The position numbers and the translations under genes are program-made. The notes beneath the pieces are model-generated. The model did no database searches. It had not been told where the DNA came from and worked only from the letters and a program-made list of their open reading frames with translations. A DNA stretch of 64,000 bases from positions 2,776,001 to 2,840,000 of the forward strand of contig NZ_CP102589.1 of the NCBI RefSeq assembly GCF_032818155.1, read 5' to 3'. Source of the stretch: Niallia taxi. GTDB taxonomy: Bacteria; Bacillota; Bacilli; Bacillales; Cytobacillaceae. This document shows, one piece after another, positions 60,290 to 64,000 of this stretch (its first letter is position 1; each line of letters opens with the position of its first letter).

Positions 60290-61987
60290 CTAAGAAAAGT
60301 AAGTTTCTATTATTTTTTCTGCTGTCCGCACAGCCAGCGCCTGTGTTGTAAGGGTTGGATTGACGCCGCCTAGTCCATTTACATGCACACTGTTGTCTGC
60401 GATATAAAGCCGTTTTACTTGATAAGCTTCACAATTGCTATCGACTACTCGGCCAATTCTCATCGTGCTCTCCATATGAATCATAATACCTGAGGGCCAA
60501 TTAGAGCGAAGAACTTTTTTTGCTCCTGCTTTTTTGAGGACGTCAGCAGCAAGACCTGCCAGCTTTACTTGCTTCCTCTCCGACTTTTTTGTTGCTTTAT
60601 AACGGATGACTGGGACAAACCCATTTTCATCAGACAGAAGTGGATCAAGTGTCACACCATTTTGCTCATCGACTTCATCATCTGTTGTCACTAATATACT
60701 TAATGACCGCGGGTATTCATCCATCCATTTCCTTAGGAAGGGTCCTGCAAGGCCTCCCTCTACATCCCATGAACTTTTTGAAGGTACATTCTGATTAAAG
60801 TAATAACCAGATTCACTTAAACTGTAGAAGGAAGCGGTTAAACCCGGACTTAATCCAGTTGTCTGCAACGCCCCAAGTCCAGGATAGTCAAGCCTTGCTC
60901 CACATGTATTCCCAACAAAAGGTCTTATTTCCCTGCTCCCTAAAATAGAAATCAAATCCTTTTCATCAAAAATGCCGGTTATCCAATCCATATTATGTGT
61001 TACTAAGCCTTTGCCTACAAACTGGTTTTTTGGCAAGTTCGAATTCAACCACAGTCTTGGTGATTCAATGCTTCCGCATGCCAACACGACTGTTGCTGCC
61101 CTTAGCTCCTCCTGCTCCCCTGTCCAAGTATTCCGTACTTCCACACCGGTAGCACGCAGCTCTGAATCAATTGTTTCTGTCAGAATCTTTACAGCAAATG
61201 CATTTGGCCTTATACATACATTTCCAGTTTTTAAGGCAAGGGGAATATAGCTTACATTCGTTGAACGCTTGGCAATTTTGTCGACAGACGGACCATGAGG
61301 GCACCCGTTAATACAGTGGCCTGCCAACGTACAGCCTTCCATCCACGAAAGCTGCTCATCTGTGACACCAGAAGAATTAAGGATAGCCTGATTTGGGGGA
61401 AGAATAGCATTCGGCTGTGGACGATAACCGGGCCATTGTACATTTAATACTGGAGTGAAGTTCATGCCAAGCCTGCTCGCACCATAATAAAATAATTCTT
61501 CCTTTGCAGTAGCAGCTGCAAAATGGACAGGCAGCTCTGCTTCAACCTTTTCATAATAAGGAACAAGCTCTTTGTAGGAAAATGGCCATACACCGTCAAT
61601 CGCATGTGGATATGCTCTTGGACAATTTGCCGTATAAACTTGGGTAGTGCCACCAACGCCTGCTGTTTGCCAAATCATTGCCTTTTGTTTAATGTTGCGA
61701 AACCATTGCGCCTTGCTTCGATCCGCAGGACCCCAACGAAACCTTCCAGTGACAAGATCATTCATATTCATTTCTTCCTTATTCAATAGCTCCTTATATA
61801 GATGAATATTTAAATCAGTCAAAGCACTGCTGGATTTTCCGCCTGCATCCAGATTAGGTTGGGGCCATTTTTGATTTCCATACCATGGACCTGCCTCTAG
61901 CACAAGCACCTTTAAGCCTTTTTCACCTAATTCTTTTGCAATAACAGCACCTCCACCGCCAGATCCAATCACGATAACATCATGCAT
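60290..61987 (-). CDS. GMC-family oxidoreductase
   Basis: Product of 565 residues, FAD-dependent glucose-methanol-choline family. The N-terminal dinucleotide fold is HDVIVIGSGGGGAVIAKELGEKGLKVLVLEAG, an FAD-contact loop is WQTAGVGGTTQVYTANCPRAYP, and the C-terminal catalytic region contains DNSVHVNGLGGVNPTLTTQALAVRTAEKII. A cysteine cluster CTLAGHCINGCPHGP (about residues 225-240) is also present in gluconate/glucose dehydrogenase-type relatives. Start 7 bp after the partner gene. It probably oxidises a sugar or alcohol. Confidence 0.9.
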   Translation of the reverse strand: MHDVIVIGSGGGGAVIAKELGEKGLKVLVLEAGPWYGNQKWPQPNLDAGGKSSSALTDLNIHLYKELLNKEEMNMNDLVTGRFRWGPADRSKAQWFRNIKQKAMIWQTAGVGGTTQVYTANCPRAYPHAIDGVWPFSYKELVPYYEKVEAELPVHFAAATAKEELFYYGASRLGMNFTPVLNVQWPGYRPQPNAILPPNQAILNSSGVTDEQLSWMEGCTLAGHCINGCPHGPSVDKIAKRSTNVSYIPLALKTGNVCIRPNAFAVKILTETIDSELRATGVEVRNTWTGEQEELRAATVVLACGSIESPRLWLNSNLPKNQFVGKGLVTHNMDWITGIFDEKDLISILGSREIRPFVGNTCGARLDYPGLGALQTTGLSPGLTASFYSLSESGYYFNQNVPSKSSWDVEGGLAGPFLRKWMDEYPRSLSILVTTDDEVDEQNGVTLDPLLSDENGFVPVIRYKATKKSERKQVKLAGLAADVLKKAGAKKVLRSNWPSGIMIHMESTMRIGRVVDSNCEAYQVKRLYIADNSVHVNGLGGVNPTLTTQALAVRTAEKIIETYFS

Positions 61988-61993
61988 TGCCCA

Positions 61994-62632
61994 TCACTTC
62001 TTCCTCTTATTAGGCATGAATGCTTTAAAACCTCTAAAATCCCGATATGCGTAGGAAGGGCCTGGATAATGTGTCTGTTCCCATCCAACCGGAACGTATT
62101 CCAATCTTCTTTTCTCAGGAGGAAGTGTAGCAGAGCTTCCATAACCAGTCCATTCAGAGTAAAATCCAAATAATGTTAGTTGATTTAATACATCCATCAT
62201 ATTCTTTATTAATCCAAGATTATCTTTGTAAGGCAAACTTAAATGCTTTTTATTAATCTGAAGTCGATCTATTATAGAAATTGCCTTAAGCCTGTCTATT
62301 TGTGATAAATAGGTAAAAGGTCCGCCATAAGGAAAACCAGACACAGTTAAAAGATTTACATTTTCACCTGACTGTATTAATGCAACAGCACCACTATCAA
62401 GTAGTTGTGCTGTTGACTCAGCCATTGATGCAACATTCATTTGACTCTTTATCTTTTGCGACATGGACTGATGCAGTATAGCCAATATATATTCGTAAAT
62501 CCTAAGTTCTAATGCTCCTGGTTCTATTTTGATTGATACATTTTGAAAATAATACGCTGGTGGAATAACAGCCTGTGCAAGTGATTGAAAGGTTGACGTT
62601 ATGTAAAGGTCACTGCTTCCTTTCCTAGTCAT
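61994..62632 (-). CDS. Partner protein of the GMC oxidoreductase (gluconate 2-dehydrogenase subunit 3-like)
   Basis: Product of 212 residues. ITSTFQSLAQAVIPPAYYF and GALELRIYEYILAILHQ resemble the small gamma subunit of membrane GMC dehydrogenases (gluconate 2-dehydrogenase subunit 3), and the C-terminal FYSEWTGYGSSATLPPEKRRLEYVPVGWEQTHYPG resembles the usual 'GPxxGWxQ' end of such partners. No Tat signal is evident. Start ATG 62632 (AAAGGGG upstream). It sits 7 bp before the oxidoreductase gene. Confidence 0.7.
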   Translation of the reverse strand: MTRKGSSDLYITSTFQSLAQAVIPPAYYFQNVSIKIEPGALELRIYEYILAILHQSMSQKIKSQMNVASMAESTAQLLDSGAVALIQSGENVNLLTVSGFPYGGPFTYLSQIDRLKAISIIDRLQINKKHLSLPYKDNLGLIKNMMDVLNQLTLFGFYSEWTGYGSSATLPPEKRRLEYVPVGWEQTHYPGPSYAYRDFRGFKAFMPNKRKK

Positions 62633-62707
62633 GGTTAACCCCTTTAAGCTTTTATTTACTCTGTTAATAGTATTCAAGGCTGATTGTGACTATGTCGGGT
62701 ATTTGCA

Positions 62708-62765
62708 TAAAAAAAGCATAAACAACATTGTGTTCATGCCTTCCGATAGTAATAGTTTTATGCTT
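62708..62765 (-). terminator. Terminator of the EamA gene
   Basis: AAGCATAAAC (62714-62723) / GTTTTATGCTT (62755-62765), with a T run on the minus strand and a second small hairpin in the loop. It lies between the EamA gene and the GMC operon promoter region. Confidence 0.6.
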
Positions 62766-62803
62766 AGATTTTTTTCAAGTGTGTATTTAATTGATAGACA
62801 AAA

Positions 62804-63724
62804 TCATTTTACCATCCGGCTTTCTAATCGGCCTTTTTTCTTGAAGTTCAGTTTCACTTCTGATACAACCAACCCAGCTAATGTCAGGAGAATGCCCAAT
62901 GCTGACAGCTTTGTTAGTTGTTCCTTTAATACAATCATGGATGTTACAACGGTAATAACAGGTACCATATAAATATAAACACTCGTTTTAATAGCGCCTA
63001 ATTTACTGACAGCCATATTCCATGTTACAAAGCAAAGGGCAGATGCGCCTATGCCGAGAAACAGAAAATTAAATAAATTGACTGGACTTGTAAACCTGTT
63101 AAGTCCTAGCTTAAAGTCAGATAAAAACAGCGCTGGCAGCATTAGGATAAGACCATAAAGAAAGACTTTTCTTGTTGCCTGAATGGTATGGTAGCCGTAG
63201 CTGGAGATTTTTTTCGTTAACACAGAATATGCAGCCCACACAACTGTCGCAGCAATTGCCAAAATATCTCCAAGCGGATTTATTTGAAAATTCGCTGTGC
63301 CATTGTAGCTGATCAGGAATATTCCCATCATCGCCATGGCAAAGCCGGCAAAGAAATTCACCTTTAATGACTCATCCTTTAAAAACAGCATCGTAAGCAG
63401 TGCTGTTGAAAATGGCACCATCCCGCTGATGACACCGACATTGGAAGCCAAAGTCATCGTTAAAGCGATATTTTCGAGAAGATAATATAATGTTACGCCA
63501 CATAAACCAGCACATATAAACAGTAGTTCATGCTTTTTATGCTGGAGTTTCATTCTGTATGGAAATATAATCAGCAATACGACAAACCCAAGTACAAAGC
63601 GAAAGAACAAAATCTCAATTGGTGTAAAATCAATCAGCAGCAGCTTTGTTGAAATAAACGTAGTTCCCCAAATTAAAATAGTCACAAGTGCTGCGATATG
63701 ACCATTTGATGCATAATTTCTCAT
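62804..63724 (-). CDS. EamA/DMT-family transporter
   Basis: Product of 306 residues, ten predicted helices in two EamA repeats: IAALVTILIWGTTFISTKLLL and GDILAIAATVVWAAYSVLTKKI, with FLGIGASALCFVTWNMAVSKLGAIKTSVYIYMVPV in the second. The C-terminus is basic (KLNFKKKGRLESRMVK). Likely a metabolite or amino acid exporter. An AraC regulator gene ends 26 bp upstream on the same strand and probably controls it. Confidence 0.88.
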   Translation of the reverse strand: MRNYASNGHIAALVTILIWGTTFISTKLLLIDFTPIEILFFRFVLGFVVLLIIFPYRMKLQHKKHELLFICAGLCGVTLYYLLENIALTMTLASNVGVISGMVPFSTALLTMLFLKDESLKVNFFAGFAMAMMGIFLISYNGTANFQINPLGDILAIAATVVWAAYSVLTKKISSYGYHTIQATRKVFLYGLILMLPALFLSDFKLGLNRFTSPVNLFNFLFLGIGASALCFVTWNMAVSKLGAIKTSVYIYMVPVITVVTSMIVLKEQLTKLSALGILLTLAGLVVSEVKLNFKKKGRLESRMVK

Positions 63725-63750
63725 TGTAATGTCCTCTTATTCTTTTATAT

Positions 63751-64000
63751 TCAGGCTTGCTTCTTTTCTCTATAAATGTCGCGATATTGGCCTGGTGTTA
63801 AACCGATAAATTCTATAAAAAAATTACTAAAATGACTTTGATCAGCAAAGCCTATCTCCACTGAAACATCTAGTGGCTTCATGCCATGCTCAAGCAGTTT
63901 TTTTGCTTGATTAATTCGGACTGTTTGCAAGTATCTATAAGGAGTTATTCCAAGCTTGCGGGTAAATGACCGCAAAAAGGTATATTTGTTCATGCTACCT
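63751..64000 (-). CDS. AraC-family regulator (5' part outside window)
   Basis: The last 83 codons of an AraC-type regulator; the frame continues upstream past the window edge (a GS pair precedes the M of MNKYTFLRSFTRKLGITPYRYL). Two helix-turn-helix units are seen, the second as PLDVSVEIGFADQSHFSNFFIEFIGLTPGQYRDIY. The sensor domain is not in the window. It lies 26 bp from the EamA gene, so the two are probably one operon. Confidence 0.85.
   Translation of the reverse strand, partial: GSMNKYTFLRSFTRKLGITPYRYLQTVRINQAKKLLEHGMKPLDVSVEIGFADQSHFSNFFIEFIGLTPGQYRDIYREKKQA

Overview
The window looks like chromosomal DNA of a low-GC, endospore-forming member of the Bacillaceae (Bacillus sensu lato). 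The evidence is a cotE-mutS-mutL block, a GerAB germination permease, three DUF3231 loci, an RsfA-type prespore regulator domain, close homologues of B. subtilis YisL, YkuS, YezD and VmlR, and strong AGGAGG-type ribosome binding sites with many TTG and GTG starts. The species cannot be fixed from the sequence alone. No prophage, CRISPR array or intact insertion sequence was seen. The region is mostly housekeeping and accessory metabolism, with many small regulatory RNA structures.

Layout. 1-3.7 kb: arsRB arsenite resistance, a tiny zinc-ribbon protein, a membrane protein and a MEDS-domain sensor. 4-9.4 kb: mutL, mutS and cotE. 9.6-25 kb: small enzymes and transporters (GNATs, phosphatases, truncated haemoglobin, DUF3231, MFS, BrnQ with a CodY-like box, LD-carboxypeptidase, NAT, AraC/EamA pair) with two decayed genes (cupin, GNAT). 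25-29.7 kb: a 17-residue membrane peptide, RtcB, a broken DUF3231 gene and two membrane proteins. 30-40 kb: GNAT, VOC and YciI genes, vmlR with an attenuator leader, a HAD-GNAT fusion, corA with an upstream leader ORF, and a TetR plus paired SMR efflux operon. 40.5-49 kb: a sulfonate-type uptake and monooxygenase locus split over both strands, yezD, an Fbp-like protein, thrC with an attenuator-like leader, and membrane proteins. 49-58 kb: sulfotransferase, GerAB, HAD, HIT, lepB, a divergent methyltransferase/LuxR pair around a near-consensus Fur box, a YgjP-like peptidase, DUF1456 and a tRNA-dihydrouridine synthase. 58.1-59.3 kb: an 11-tRNA operon on the minus strand with promoter and terminator. 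59.3-62.7 kb: a repeat element with terminal inverted repeats, then a three-gene GMC-oxidoreductase operon. The window ends in an EamA/AraC pair.

Most notable is the region just upstream of corA. A 40-codon ORF with a good ribosome binding site carries an acidic/proline run (EPEPE, codons 8-12). Its coding sequence contains one strand of an 11-bp helix that competes with a hairpin covering the corA ribosome binding site. This is the layout expected of a leader-peptide Mg2+ switch, by analogy with enterobacterial mgtL. The thrC leader (competing hairpin and terminator without T-box hallmarks) and the vmlR leader (short ORFs, anti-antiterminator, antiterminator and terminator) are further RNA switches. 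All three are read from base pairing by eye and have not been folded computationally.
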